Shown here piece after piece: positions 33,416-45,319 of a stretch of 64,000 nucleotides of DNA. The first letter of the stretch is position 1. The number at the start of each line of letters is the position of its first letter. The DNA is taken from assembly GCF_902635505.1 (NCBI RefSeq), contig NC_045429.1:428509669-428573668 (forward strand), written 5' to 3'. The position numbers and the translations under genes are program-made. Below the pieces are notes generated by a model, which searched no databases, was not told where the DNA came from, and saw nothing but the letters and a program-made list of their open reading frames with translations. This stretch comes from Sarcophilus harrisii. Its lineage: Eukaryota; Chordata; Mammalia; Dasyuromorphia; Dasyuridae.

Positions 33416-33995
33416 AAAAGAGCATTAATGAAAAATTTTGTAAAAGACACAGGTGAGAATGAAAGGAATTTCAGAGGTTCCAGCAATCAGAAGTTTCCCT
33501 ACCATTGTGTTAAACTCAACATGTACTTTATATATAGATAGATATATACTATAGATATATGTATATATATATGATATATATATGATTTTGTGAATTTCCT
33601 ATCCTCTTTCTCCCCAGGACAAGTAGTTTGTCATAGAGGGTAGAAGGCTGGACTAGTCTGAAAGATGGGAGAAACTTGTGACATAGAGATCAGACAGCAG
33701 GCTATCATTTATTTAATTAGGGTGGAGTGACTTGATTGATTTCTTTATGTTCAACTGAAGCTTACAAAAAATACAGAGACATTGACAATATATGTTTTAG
33801 TTTATTTTTTATTTAATTTAAAGCTAGGGTAAGAATCCAGATCTTGTGATTTGAAATCCAAGTTCATTTCCTCTATGTTTCTCCTCCAAAGACAAAAATA
33901 ATTTTTAGGTTGCTGAAACCTAGAATGAGAATATGACTTGATGACAATTACACAGTTAATGAAGGCAGGATTTGATACTGATGATACTCTGATAG
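33416..33995. other. Gene-free stretch with short (TA/GATA)n near 33525-33585
   Basis: The first part resembles 31045-31080 ('tttccctaccattgtg'), so it is another shuffled piece of unit flank. A worn CORE-SINE may lie at 33820-33990. No gene is seen. Confidence 0.4.
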
Positions 33996-34001
33996 CCTGA
34001 C

Positions 34002-34339
34002 TGAAATGACCACGCTAGCACCGAGGACACCCCAGAATCAGCCGGAGTCAGGATAAGCAAAAGTCTGTCTTTATTCTTGGTCTTAGACTTAGGATTGAAC
34101 AGGATGGAAACAGAATCTCTGCAACCGCCTTCCTCCTTGTCTACTGCTAAGAGTGTGTCCCTGGCTAGCTTTACTACAGCCCCTAGAGCCTCCTACAATC
34201 CTCTATACAACAATCATTGAGCCAGTACAGACCATTTTCCAAGCATATGCCCATAGAGTATCATCCAATCAGAAGTTAGCCTCAAGCACTCAGCAGTCCC
34301 GACCTCAGTACATCAACCCAATAGTTCCAGCCCTCTACA
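34002..34339 (-). mobile_element. Solo LTR, class II-like fossil (338 bp)
   Basis: TG...CA ends with 6-bp target repeats cctgac (33996-34001 and 34340-34345). It shares a minus-strand AATAAA and the GACTCCGGCTGATT motif with the LTRs at 18507 and 24610, but is shorter and clearly diverged, so it is a related subfamily and a separate insertion. Confidence 0.82.
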
Positions 34340-34524
34340 CCTGACTGCCAATAAAAACATTTTTTTCTGATCCTATGCCTTTTGAGATAATGCTCATTCT
34401 GATAACTTCTTTCCTATTCTACTAAACTTTCCTTGGTGGTTCCTTAGAAAAATTCCTATGTAATAATTATTTTCTGTTTATACTTTGACATTGTTACAGA
34501 ATCTTAGATTGGGAGAAAACACAA

Positions 34525-35060
34525 TCACTGTGCAAAATATGACAAGGAAATCCCCACAGTAACATCCTCTGTGGATGATTACCTAACCTCTATTTAAAGA
34601 TCTCCAAGGGCATCCACCATAGCTTGAGGTAGTATATTACAATTTTATCAGCTCTAATTGTCGAGAAGTTTTCCTAATGTCAAACCTAAATTTAGGACCT
34701 TAAAAATGCTGGCTATTATCCCAGCTTCTGTCCCTTGAATTCAAAGAATAAAAATTTATATTCCTCCAGAAGACAAAACTTTTAATACTTGGAGGCAGAA
34801 ATCATATCTAAACTAGATCTTCTCCCACTCAGCATCACTGATTCTATCTAATCATCCTCTTGTGATTCTAGGCACTTCACATTCTCCAGCTTTCCAATCT
34901 TCTACTTAAAGTATAGATTACAGACATGATCACAAGATTCCACATTTGGTCTGAAAGACCCAAGAATATTAGGGTTATCACTTCTCTATTCCTGGAAGCT
35001 TGCTGCTCAATGCAGGAGATTAGATTTCTGGCTCTCCCATCAACCTGCTGACTGAAAATG
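34525..35060 (-). repeat. L3/CR1 fragment 3' of gene C1
   Basis: This is the most complete copy in the window: 'gagaagttttcctaatgtca' near 34664, then 'tctggaagcttg'-like 'tcctggaagcttgctgctca' near 35000. It is the same kind of fragment as in the A and B units. Confidence 0.55.
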
Positions 35061-35570
35061 AAATGGTCATCTACCGAACCCCCAGAGCTTTTACAGAAAT
35101 TGTTTAATAATGTTTAATAATTGTTTAATAATTTGTTTAATAATGTCACATGCATATGGTATGACTATAACCGAATGTGATCACCTAAATCTCACTTCCT
35201 GAAAGAACATTAAAACCACAACAAAAAGATAAAGCTTTAGAAAATTTTATTCTGAAATATTTGCTCAACAAATGTTCATGGAATCAAGTAAGTGACCTCA
35301 GGATTCTAAGTGACAGAAGCTAAGCTGCCAAGAGAGGTCCCCATGGGAGACAGGTATATTCCAGAAGTGGAACAATAATACTAATAAATAACCACAGGTG
35401 TCACCAAATAATTTACATAAATTAAGTCTCACAGAGAAGAATAAATTATAATGGAGGAGAGCATGTCAGGAAAATTGCACTTTGAGGATGATGCATCTGC
35501 TGATGGGATTCCTCAGTTTGGTCCATTTCTTGTTAAGATTCATTTTTCTACTGAGATGTCACTGAGTCCC

Positions 35571-36865
35571 TCAACTCAGCTCCAGGTCTTCAACATAGCT
35601 CTGCACCCAGGCATCGGTGGGATTGGCACACACCTGCCGACCTCTTTTGGTCAGGAACCTGGGGAGGAAGGGGAGGAGAGATTAGAAGTCCTGGAAGGAA
35701 AAACGTTTCTCTGTGTTCCCTTATGTCTAGCACTGGCTACTTCTTGCAGATCTCTACAGGGCCTTGAGGAACAATCCTCATCTCTAGCAATATTTCTCAG
35801 ATCCAACTGAGTCAATCACATTTTTTTTTCTAAAGACCTATCCAGTGGGAAGATTCTCAGGAAGTTCCATCTTGGCATAAAAATTTGTTGCATCAACTGA
35901 TGCCTCCCTCTTAGGTGAGTAACTCCCACTTTGCTGAATGGAGAACCCAACCTTAGCCAGAGACAACCTGGGGGACTACTTTTCTTTCTCACCAGGTGTC
36001 ACCTGGGTGACCTGATTCATCTCTTTGACCAAGTAGCCCAATGGTCCCATTTCTTCTTTCCATCCTCTCTCTCTATATCCCCTTGAGAATTTCAGTAGAT
36101 AGATACTCACACCACAGCTGGCTGGGAACACAGGCTGCTCGTCTGATAATAGTCTGTCACAAATTTTCTCTGGATCTGTTGACTGACATAGGAGAAGCAG
36201 CAGGAGGTGGGAGGGTCAGAGCCCACTGGAAAGAAAAGGAAAAGATGAGATTAGTGAGATCATATGATTACACCTTGCATTGCTTAGCTGCTGACTCCAT
36301 CCCAGGGACATATTCTACTAGGCACACTGGAGACATGTACCCTCATGTCTCCCTTACCCTGTTTCCTTCCAGTACCAGATGTGATGCTCATTGTGCCTGG
36401 AGGAGAATCAGAGCAGCTGTCCCCATCTTTATTGGGGACATTTTGAGGAAATGTGTAGTATGGGAGCTGGAAAGTATCTCATATATCTATCCAGGCAATT
36501 CCTGCCTTTGGTGAGAAAGTGTGGGAAGTTAGCCAAACTTGAAACCTAGTCTAGTGTCCTTTCTATTCTTCTGTCCTGTTCATCTAACATTTAACAAGCA
36601 TATGCTATCAAAGGCATGTTAAGTAGCTTCAAGTCCAAAAGGCATAGACATTCCCCCTGATGCTGATCCTGCTCCTCTCTTTCAGGATTCCCCTTCTCAC
36701 CCTAGCAGATCCTTATAATCAGATTAAGGTTCTATCCATCCTGTGAGCAGAGCCTGGACACAGTCACAGAAGGCAGGAGGAAGCTCACTTACTTGGTGCA
36801 GAGGATGCCAGAGAACTGAAGGCCATGACCATGAGGATGGAGAGGGCAGCCACAGAGATCTTCAT
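35571..36865 (-). CDS. CCL4: CCL4-like CC chemokine C1 (MIP-1beta family)
   Basis: Exons are 36793-36865, 36111-36225 and 35571-35658, giving 276 nt and 91 residues, all GT-AG. The signal peptide starts [16 protein letters not shown] and is probably cut before APMGSDPP, the CCL4 mature start. The CC motif is in TSCCFSYV, then [23 protein letters not shown] (CCL4-type), [13 protein letters not shown] with the basic KRGR cluster, and [12 protein letters not shown]. Differences from the other C copies are I at residue 3, Q for E in YYQTSS and a final S. Known CCL4 is a secreted CCR5 ligand that attracts T cells and monocytes. A likely poly(A) signal is at 35246-35251. An AU-rich nonamer (TTATTTATT on the minus strand, 35383-35391) in the 3' UTR suggests rapid mRNA decay. 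CCL3 is the alternative name, but GSDPP and [10 protein letters not shown] favour CCL4. Confidence 0.93.
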
Positions 36866-36949
36866 GATTTTGAGAGGAGAGAGGAGCTGGAGGATCAGAG
36901 CACAGGCTGAGAGACACTGGAGGTTTGTGCTTCTGTCTCTTTGGAGCTT

Positions 36950-37030
36950 CTTTTTATAGGGGCGTCTGGAAGAACCCAGAAAGAAAAAAAACAGAACAGA
37001 AATGGAAATTCCAATGAAGAGCTGATGTCA
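36950..37030 (-). promoter_or_regulatory. Promoter of C1: TATA, kappaB, CRE-like
   Basis: TATAAAAAG (36950-36958), perfect palindromic kappaB-type GGAAATTCC (37004-37012) and TGATGTCA (37023-37030). C1 and C4 are the only C copies with all three intact. Confidence 0.72.
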
Positions 37031-38509
37031 TGGTAGGAGATGGAAACTAAAACTGAACCCAGGAAATATAAAACTGCTGTCAAGGACTGAGATTCTCACC
37101 CCTAGGACAGCTTCATCATGGAGGAAATAAAAAAGGGGATCTACATGTGATGGGTGGCAAGGGTGCTGAGGGGGAAGTGGTAAACTTGTGATAGTTGCAG
37201 AGACACATAAACCTATGCAAAGACAAATAGGAAAGAGAGGTTTATTGAGCATGGGCATGAAGGAGTATTCAACCTGACTCTGCTTTGATATCATAACTGC
37301 CTAAATTTTACCATTGTAGATTTAGAGTTAGAAGGGTAATTCTAGTTCAATACTCTTATGTTCTAGCAAAAAAAGGATAAAAATGAAAATAACAACAAAA
37401 AAAAATGTGTTCCAAGGGCACAATAGTAGTCAGAAGCAGAGATCCTGAATACGGTTTCAGTTCTGCTGACTCCACATCCATATTTACAGAAAATGCCCCA
37501 TTTGCAGGAACCATCATTAGTTCTTCAAGAGCACTCATGGACAATGTTTTTGCAAATTGTGGTCACGAACCAACCAGTGAAATGTGGATTCCATTCCTTT
37601 GTCTTCTTTGTTGTGTGATGCTTCTAATCTGTATCATGTTATCACAAACTTTTTAATCTTTTCCAGAATATAAAAGATTATGATGCTGATTATCTCATAT
37701 TATCTTCACAAATAACCTTATGAAGTAGGCAGAATTGGTATTCTTATGTCTCATCTGTGTAGGAGACTTGACCTAAAGTGGATAAAAAGCTTGAAGTTAA
37801 GAAGATCTAAGTCCTAATCTTAGGTCTGAGACTTAGCTCTGTGATCTTTCAGCTCACAGGGCTCCCAGCCAACACTCTAATCAGATCATCGGTAGACTAG
37901 TTGCTCTAGTCTTACCAATTCTTGTGGGATGGCTTTTCCAAATTTTAATAGCCAGGAAGTGATATGTTCAGGACTCAACCTTAGGACTTCTGACTTTAGA
38001 GAGGATTTGATTAAATTAAATAGGACATTCTTTTGGGAGAAGAAGCAATATGCGAGTGAAGGAGGGTACATATAAAACATTGACTATAATTATGGGGCAT
38101 TTTTAAGTACACAACTATTATAGATATCAGCACATGCTGTTTTGTCCAATGGAAATGAAATTCATGTTAAAGAAAATAATATTTGGAAACCAGTGTTTGG
38201 AAAACAGTGATGGGCGAAGATACAGTTTTACTCTTTAATGAAGTGGTAGAATAGGACAGGCATCTCCTTCAATTGTCTGAAAATTGTTTGAGAGAAAACT
38301 TTTCTATCTGGATCTGGAGTCAGCAGATCCGGGACCTGATCCAGGATCTGCCTCTCTTTTTACTGGCATCAATAGATTAAACAAGGCCCGTTTCTTTGGC
38401 CTCCGGTGTCTTTTCTTGTATAAGGAGGGTGTTGCACATGACAATTAATTATCCTTTTAGTCCTAAATCTACACTCTTAAGACCCAGGCAATTATGATGT
38501 CCTAGTAGT
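37031..38509. other. 5' flank of C1, no gene
   Basis: The flank is shared with the other C units, including a worn CORE-SINE around 37310-37500 ('gtagatttagagttagaagg'). Open frames of 60-90 codons are not consistent between copies. Confidence 0.5.
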
Positions 38510-38780
38510 AAGATGATCATGCTGTATAGTCATTCAAATCAAAAGCCACCCTCACTCTCCTTCCTAGTTGGTTTTGCATTTGTTTCATCATTCTCTGCTG
38601 CTATCTTTATTACTTCCCCCACAGCTCCATTGTCACACCACCACACACACATTTATTCTCTCTCTGTCCACTCCATTCTTTCTCCCAGGAGGAAACTGCA
38701 CTGAGGAACAAAACTTCAGCCCTTGCACAGCCTTGCATTCCCTGGGCTTTTTGTTCAGTTTCCAGTTTCCACTATGACAC
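38510..38780. other. Block conserved upstream of all five C genes (C1 copy)
   Basis: A C/T-rich block about 1.7 kb upstream of the ATG: 'tcattcaaatcaaaagccac', then 'ccaccacacacacat', then 'aggaggaaactgcactgagg'. It recurs near 45320-45610, 51310-51600, 55345-55610 and 62025-62275. Overlapping frames differ between copies, so a regulatory or plain duplicated block is more likely than a gene. Confidence 0.45.
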
Positions 38781-40041
38781 ATGTAATTTCTTGTGGTATA
38801 TGATGTAAGACATCACTCTAACCCTGATTTCTCTCTGGCTGGTTTCCATGTTTCCCAGTAGTCTGGGTCACATAAAGAATGCTGACCCAAGAGCATGATT
38901 TCCTTGGGTTTACTCAACACCCTGCATTCATCTTCACTTGCTTGTTTTTGATGAACAGAATCTGGAGAAAAGCTAATGAAATGAGTGAAGCAATTTTAAT
39001 GAAAAGAAATTCAAATGACTCCATCCTTACAATGAGTGACCATTCCATCAGAAGACTGAAAATGAAGCCTGTTTCCCACCTTTTGATGGGGATGCGACAG
39101 ACTAGAAATGCCACATGAAATAGACATTTTCACCTATGGTCAAGACTTTTCTTTTCTTTGATTATACACAATATATATGAGGACTTTGTTGAATGCAAAA
39201 ACAGGAGAAAGGAAAGACAATAATGAAAATTGAGGGGAGAAAAGAATTTCTAGAAGGGGAGACAAACAAGTAAGAGAATTGATTTCCCATTGTGATAAAC
39301 TCAATACATACCGAAAAATACCAAACTATAATCAGAAGATCATAAATTCATGTGCCTTCCTTTTTTCTGTTCTTTATATGTTGAAATATTTGTATTTGTT
39401 GATATTTAAATGTTCAGAATAAAAAATAAATTAATGAATAGTGTAAGAGCTGTGGCAATTTGAGAGAAACTCTAACAGAAATTTGGATATCACTTTCTTC
39501 TGGTAAGTGGTTGGGTTTACTGAACCTAACTTTGACTTAAGTTGGATTTGGACTGTGGCTATTCTCTGGGTTCAGCTTCTTCTTCCTCTCTGTGCTCAGA
39601 GTCATGAATCAATCTTCCTCTTTCTTCCTTAGTGATCCACTACCTAAACTGATTCACATGGGACATAGAGGGATCCAAGGGAATATAGAGATCCAATATG
39701 AGAATAGAGACCCACTATGGGAATGCCACAGGAGTATGTCCTCAAAAGGCAGAGAGAATCAAAGGTTCAGTGTTGCAAGTAAAGTCATAGAAATATCTTA
39801 TTTAGACTTTCACTAGAACACTGGAGCTCTGTGAGATGAAGGGAAAAGAGAAGGGAAGAGGGTCTCACCACGCAATCCTGACCTCAGAAAGAAGAGAGAA
39901 GGGGAATTCAGCCTGGATTAGCATTCCCTCTTGTCACAAATAGAAAGAAGACTTCTTTTTCCTTGAATTTGAGACAGAAAACAAGAATCCCACCCACATA
40001 TAATTGAGATCAGATTCTGTGGGTGCCTTGAACTTTGTGCA
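38781..40041. other. Unit DNA between C1 block and SINE, no gene
   Basis: This recurs upstream of C2, C4 and C5 (and in part C3). AT-rich, with scattered short frames only. Confidence 0.45.
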
Positions 40042-40190
40042 GAAGTGATGTGGTGCAATGTTTAAAAGGCAGAACTTAGAGTCAGGGAGGCTGAGGTCCA
40101 AATCCTGCCCCTGAAACTGACGAGAGTGACGCTGGGCAATTAGTCAATCAATCCAGCCTTTAGACACTAACACTTCCCTTTCCTAATCCT
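40042..40190 (+). repeat. tRNA-derived CORE/MIR-like SINE
   Basis: 'atgtggtgcaatgtttaaaa' is a changed head, followed by 'ttagagtcagggaggctgag' and 'tgggcaattagtcaatcaat'. Its position matches the SINEs at 56785 and 63470, so it predates those unit duplications. Confidence 0.7.
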
Positions 40191-41153
40191 TTACATTTCC
40201 TGAGCTTTGCTGAGCCTGTTCTCTTTCATTTTAAAATCTTTTTTTCTGCAGATGATGACAAGAGACATCCAGAAATGAATTATATAAAATATCTACTGAC
40301 AAAAATAAAATTAAATTGTCAAAAGACACCAAGAGAAACATAGACGAGTCTTTATATTTTTCTCACTTTTTCTCCCCGGGGACCATTTTGAGACTGACTT
40401 AACTCTTAGGGATACAACAGGCTTGATTCATTTTTATTTCCTGTGGAAGCCATTCCAGACTAATCTGAGAAAGTAGAAATTATGCTGGAATTCAAAGTGT
40501 AGAACAGTATTAGAATTCAACCTTTGACACTTTGTGGTAGAAAAAAAATCAATGAATCTTTCAGAGCCTCAATTTCATCATCTGTCTAATGGAGATAGTA
40601 ATAGTCCTGCCTATTTCAAAGGGCTGTTTAGAGAAAAGTCCGTTCCATGGAGACTTCAAAGCCCCCTAAGAATTGGAGATCTGGACTGCAGAAGCAAGGA
40701 TTTGGAGCTGGAAAGATCTTAAAGGACATGAAGCCCACCATGAATGAATTTTCCTTCCTGTCGAATCCTCCAAGGCACAAAGCTTTCCATAGAAGCTTCT
40801 TCCCAATAGAAATTATGGCTGATGAAGCTCTTCTCTTTTCCCCACTGACCATTCCTTGTTCCTTTAAATCATCTTCTTGGGATTCTAGGCACTTGAAGTT
40901 CTTTATTGCCTTCCTCTAGACAATCTCCAGCTTCCCAATGTTCTTCTGAAATTGTGGATACAAAACTGACCACAAGAGTCTGTGTGTGACCTTATCAAAT
41001 CAGAAAAATAGGAATATTACCTCTTTATTCCTGGAAGCTTATGTCTTAATATGGGATAATCTGGCATTTGGGGAGTCAATCTACTGACTTTAGCTAGGAT
41101 GTTAGTTCACTCAAACCACAGAGCAATCACAGGATTCTTGTTGTTCAATGATG

Positions 41154-41154
<1 letters not shown>
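40191..41154 (-). repeat. Unit DNA with L3/CR1 fragment (about 40795-41060)
   Basis: 'tcctggaagcttatgtctta' near 41029 and 'gtggatacaaaactgaccac' near 40952 identify the old LINE piece. No gene; the 74- and 90-codon frames overlap each other on opposite strands without support. Confidence 0.5.
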
Positions 41155-41198
<44 letters not shown>

Positions 41199-41960
41199 AA
41201 GAAAGGTATAGCACTGTCCAAAATCATAAAGAAATAAGGGAGAAGGAATAGGATAAGGTGAAGTATAGACATGTATAAATTAATGGGAATGGAATAAGGT
41301 GTGTAAATTAATAGGAAAGAGAAAAAGCAAGAGACTAAGGGAAGCATAGGATAAGATGGGGTGCAGAAAGGTGTTGAGATTTACAGGAGGGAAATAAGAT
41401 GGATGGGTTAATGGGAATGGGATAAAGAAGGAAAGGGGGAGAGGGGAAATAAAGGAGGGATCCATAGAGGATTTGAGGACTAGGTTAAGTTAGAATAATG
41501 TAAGCTAACAGGTAGAAGCAAAGTAGAAGAGATAACAGGGATAAGAAATAAGAGATATACACAAACATAACAATGATCAGGAGTAGAATTTATTAGGAAA
41601 AAAGTAGGGGTAGTAATCATTGATCTTAGAAAAAATCAATCATTAAAAAGATTCAATCAAGAGAGAAATCTATATTATGTGTCAGCCATATTAATATTGT
41701 TTTAGATTTTTGTGTACATATGTGTATATATATATATGTGTACATGTGTAAGTAGATATGTAGGTGTATGTATGTGTATGCACATATGTGTGCACATATG
41801 CATGTATACATATATATTATATGTACACATAATATCCATGTTTAATTGCAACCAGCTTGGGGGAGGTAAGGAGGAAGAAAGGGGGAAAAAAGGGATAAAG
41901 TAAAAATTAACAGAAAATAAAAGAAAACCTACAAGAAAGCAAAGAGTTACAAATACAATG
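41155..41960. repeat. (TA)n, degenerate GGAAT-rich minisatellite and (TG/TA)n
   Basis: A clean (TA) run lies at 41155-41194. About 41205-41480 is an imperfect tandem of units containing 'taatgggaatgg' and 'aataag'. 41725-41835 alternates TG, TA and CA. This low-complexity cluster sits only between C1 and C2 and seems not to be copied elsewhere. Confidence 0.75.
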
Positions 41961-42465
41961 TCTTTTATTATTATATTATTATATATGCTTTCTCCAAATG
42001 GAAATTTATTGTTTCACATTTTGAATACTGCCCAATGTTCTCCTGGGCAAATGACAATTAGTTGTTGTTGCATTTCTCTCATTTTTTCCTATTTTATTTC
42101 TTGTTTTACATTTCAAATAAATAAATAAATGAGAAAAAAGGGTATGGATTTGAAAAGTTTTATTCCAAAATTGTGCTGCAGGTATTCATGGAATCCAGCA
42201 GGTGACCCAAAAGATCCTAACAAAGAGAGGCCAGAAGGCTAATAGATTTTCCCATGGGGAACAGTTGACTTCCTGAAGTGCAAATAGCAAAAACAAATAC
42301 CCAAAGTGGACACCAAATAAATTACATAAATTAAGTCTCATAGAGAAAAATGAATTAAAATAGGAGAGAATATCTCAGAAAGGCTGGAGAGAATGCATCT
42401 GACTGGGGAATTCATCAGTTTGATCCATTTTCCTTTATGATTCATTGTCCTTTCTCCCAGGCCCC

Positions 42466-43735
42466 TCAGTTTAGCTCCAGGTCTTCCACATAGTTCTGCA
42501 CCCAGGCATCAGTGGGATTGGCGCACACCTGCCGGCCCCTTTTGGTCAGGAACCTGGGGAGGAAGAGGAAGAGAGATTAGCAATCATGGAAGAAGAGCTG
42601 TTTCCTTCTATTCCCTCTATGTCCAGCACTGACCACATCCTGCATATCTCTGCATGGCCTTAGGGGACAATCTTTACTTCTAGCAATATATCTGAGATCC
42701 AACTGAGTCATTCAGGTTCTTTCTAAAGACCTGTGCAGTGGGGAATCTCTAAGGAAGTTTCCTCTTGACATAAAAAACTTGTTGCATCAACTGATGCAAC
42801 CCCACCTTGACCAGAGACCATGTGGGGGACTACTTTTCCTTGTCACCAAGAGTCACCTAGGTGACCTGGTTCATCTATTTGGCCAAGTAGCCCAATGACT
42901 TAATTTCCATTTTCTATCCTCTCTTCCTGTATCCCCTCAAGAACTTCCCTGGGTTGATACTCACACCACAGCTGGCTGGGAACACAGGCTGCTGGTCTCA
43001 TAATAGTCTGTCACAAATTTTCTCTGGATCTGTTGGCTGACATAGGAGAAGCAGCAGGAGATGGGAGGGTCAGAGCCCACTGGAAAGAAAGGGGAAGCAG
43101 GTGATTAATGAGGTCATGATCACACATTACAATACTTAGCGGCTGACTCCATCCCAGGGAGACACTCTGTATTAGGAGCAATACCTCCCTACTATCCTCC
43201 AATACTAGGTGTGATTCTCACTGTGCCTAGAAGAGAATCAGAAGAGTGGCTCCCATGCTCACTGTGTACATTTTGGAAAAAAAAAAAAAACAATTTTTGT
43301 GGGAGCTAGAAAGGATCTCACAGGTCTACCCAGACAATTCCTGCCTTTGGTAAGAAAGCCACTTGCTAAAAATCACTTGAGTAATTAGTGGCAGAACCAG
43401 AATGAGAATTCAGCCAGACACAGAACTCAGTCTAGTGCCCTTTTTGCCCCCTCCCCCGTCCTATCTCCATCTAATATTGAACAAGAAAATACTGTCAAGG
43501 GCAGGTAAATACGTTGGAATCCAAAGCACATAAATCCTATCCTTCCCTTTCAGGACTCCTCCTTCTCAAGTTAGGATGATCCCTGAGGTTAGAGCAACGA
43601 TCTATCCAGCCCATGACCTTCCCCTGGGCATAGCCACAAAGGGCAGGAGGAAGCTCACTTACTTGGTGCAGAAGATGCCAGAGAGCTGAAGGCCATGATC
43701 ATGAGGATGGAGAGAGCAGCCACAGAGACCTTCAT
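42466..43735 (-). CDS. CCL4: CCL4-like CC chemokine C2
   Basis: Exons are 43663-43735, 42965-43079 and 42466-42553 (91 residues, GT-AG introns). The signal starts [16 protein letters not shown], and the mature part [12 protein letters not shown] has I where the other C copies have T. It continues [27 protein letters not shown] and [13 protein letters not shown] in WVQN is also unique among C copies. All four cysteines are present. The poly(A) signal is probably 42159-42164. The AU-rich nonamer present in C1 and C4 is changed here ('acaaatacccaaag'). Same inferred role as C1. Confidence 0.93.
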
Positions 43736-43822
43736 GATCCTGAGAGGAGAGAGGAGCTGGTGGATCAGGGCACAGGTTGAGAGATTCTGGAGATCTGTGC
43801 TTCTGGCTCATGCTTGGAGCCT

Positions 43823-43900
43823 CTTTTTATAGGGGCATCTGGGGGATCCCACAAAAAAGAATAGAACAGAAATGGAAATTCCGGTGGAGAAGTGATATCA
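43823..43900 (-). promoter_or_regulatory. Promoter of C2
   Basis: TATAAAAAG (43823-43831) and kappaB-type GGAAATTCC (43874-43882) are intact. The CRE-like site is altered to TGATATCA (43893-43900). Confidence 0.7.
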
Positions 43901-45319
43901 TGGTAGGAGATGGAAAGTAAAACTGAGCCACTGTGGGAGAAATAGGAGGGGGGGTGAAGAGGGAAGATGTCTGCATGTGTTGGGTAGCAAGGGTGCTAAG
44001 GGGGAAGTGGTGAACTTGTGATAGCTGCAGAAGCAGATGAAACCTATGCAAAAACAAATAAGAAAGAAAGGTTTGTTGACCAAAAATATGAAAGAATATT
44101 CAATCTGATCTTCATGCTGTTTTGATATCATAACTGCCTAGATTTTACCATTGTAGATTTAGAGTTAGAAGGATAATTCTGATTCAAAACTCTTATGTTC
44201 CAGCAAAAAAAAAAAAAAAAAAGTCTTGTTCCAGAGAGAAGTGACTTGTCCAAGATGACACTAGTAGTTAGAAAAAGATCCTGGATACATTTCCAGATAT
44301 GCTGACTCCACATTTTTGTATTTACAGATAATGTCTGTAAACCAACATTAGTCCTTCAAGGGCACTCAGGGAAAATTCTGGTGAAAATGGTGATTTCGAA
44401 CCAGTCAATGAAATGAGGATTCCATCCTTCTGTCTGCTTTGTTGCATTTGCTTTTAATTTGTATCACTTTGGCAGTTTAAGGATACACATTTTATATCAC
44501 ATAAAGGATATACAAGATTATGACACAAATTATCTCATATCATCTTCACAGTAACCTTATAAAGCAGGCAGAAATGATATTTTCATATCTCATCTTTTTA
44601 GGAGACTTGAGGTCTGAAATCAAGAAGATGACTCCTAATCTGATCAAGACTTATTAGTCGTGTGATCTTTTACCTCACAGGAGCCCCAGTCAACATTCTA
44701 ATTAGATAATTTGAAAACTAATTGCTCTATATTTATCAATTTTTGCTGGATGGCTTCTTAAATTTTTAATAACCAGGAACTGATATGTTCAGGGCTCAAC
44801 CTTTAGGACTTCTGACTTCAGGCAGGGTTTGACAAAATTAAATAGGACACTGTCATGGGAGAAGAGGCAACCCTAGGGAGGAGTGTACATATGAAACAAT
44901 GACTAGAATTATGGGGCAGTTTTAAGTACATAATAATCATAGATATCAGTAGATGCAGTTTTATCCAGTAAAAATAGAATTTATGTTAAAGAAGAGAAAA
45001 GGTGTGGAGATGGAGATGGCAGTGGATATAATGGTACCCTTTAATGTGTTCAGAAATAGTAGGGTAGGACAGGCACCCTTCAATTGTCCCAAAATTTGTT
45101 TAAGATGCAGCTTTCCTATCCTGAACTGGAATCAGCAGATCTGGGACCAGATACAGCATCTGCCTCTCACTACTGGAGTCACCAAATGGGACAAGCCCTT
45201 TCTCTGAGCCCCAGTGTTTTTTCCTGCATAAGGAGGGTGTTGTCCAAGACAAATAATGGTCCTTCAAATTCTAAGTCTACACTCTTAAAACCCAGGCAGC
45301 TGTGATATCCAAGTTGTAT
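43901..45319. other. 5' flank of C2, no gene
   Basis: Shared C-unit flank with a CORE-SINE remnant near 44145-44290 and an A-run at 44205-44222. Short frames are unsupported. Confidence 0.5.

Noticed and set aside
32599-33486. Long open frames (123-295 codons) on both strands
   Set aside because: They are translations of the GGAA/TTCC array only (poly KEGR and poly PSFL), with no start context or unique sequence.
35451-35810. Plus-strand frames of 119-125 codons across exon 3 of C genes (also 48238 and 52348)
   Set aside because: They are antisense shadows of the conserved exon 3 and its 3' UTR; the minus-strand splicing pattern explains the conservation.
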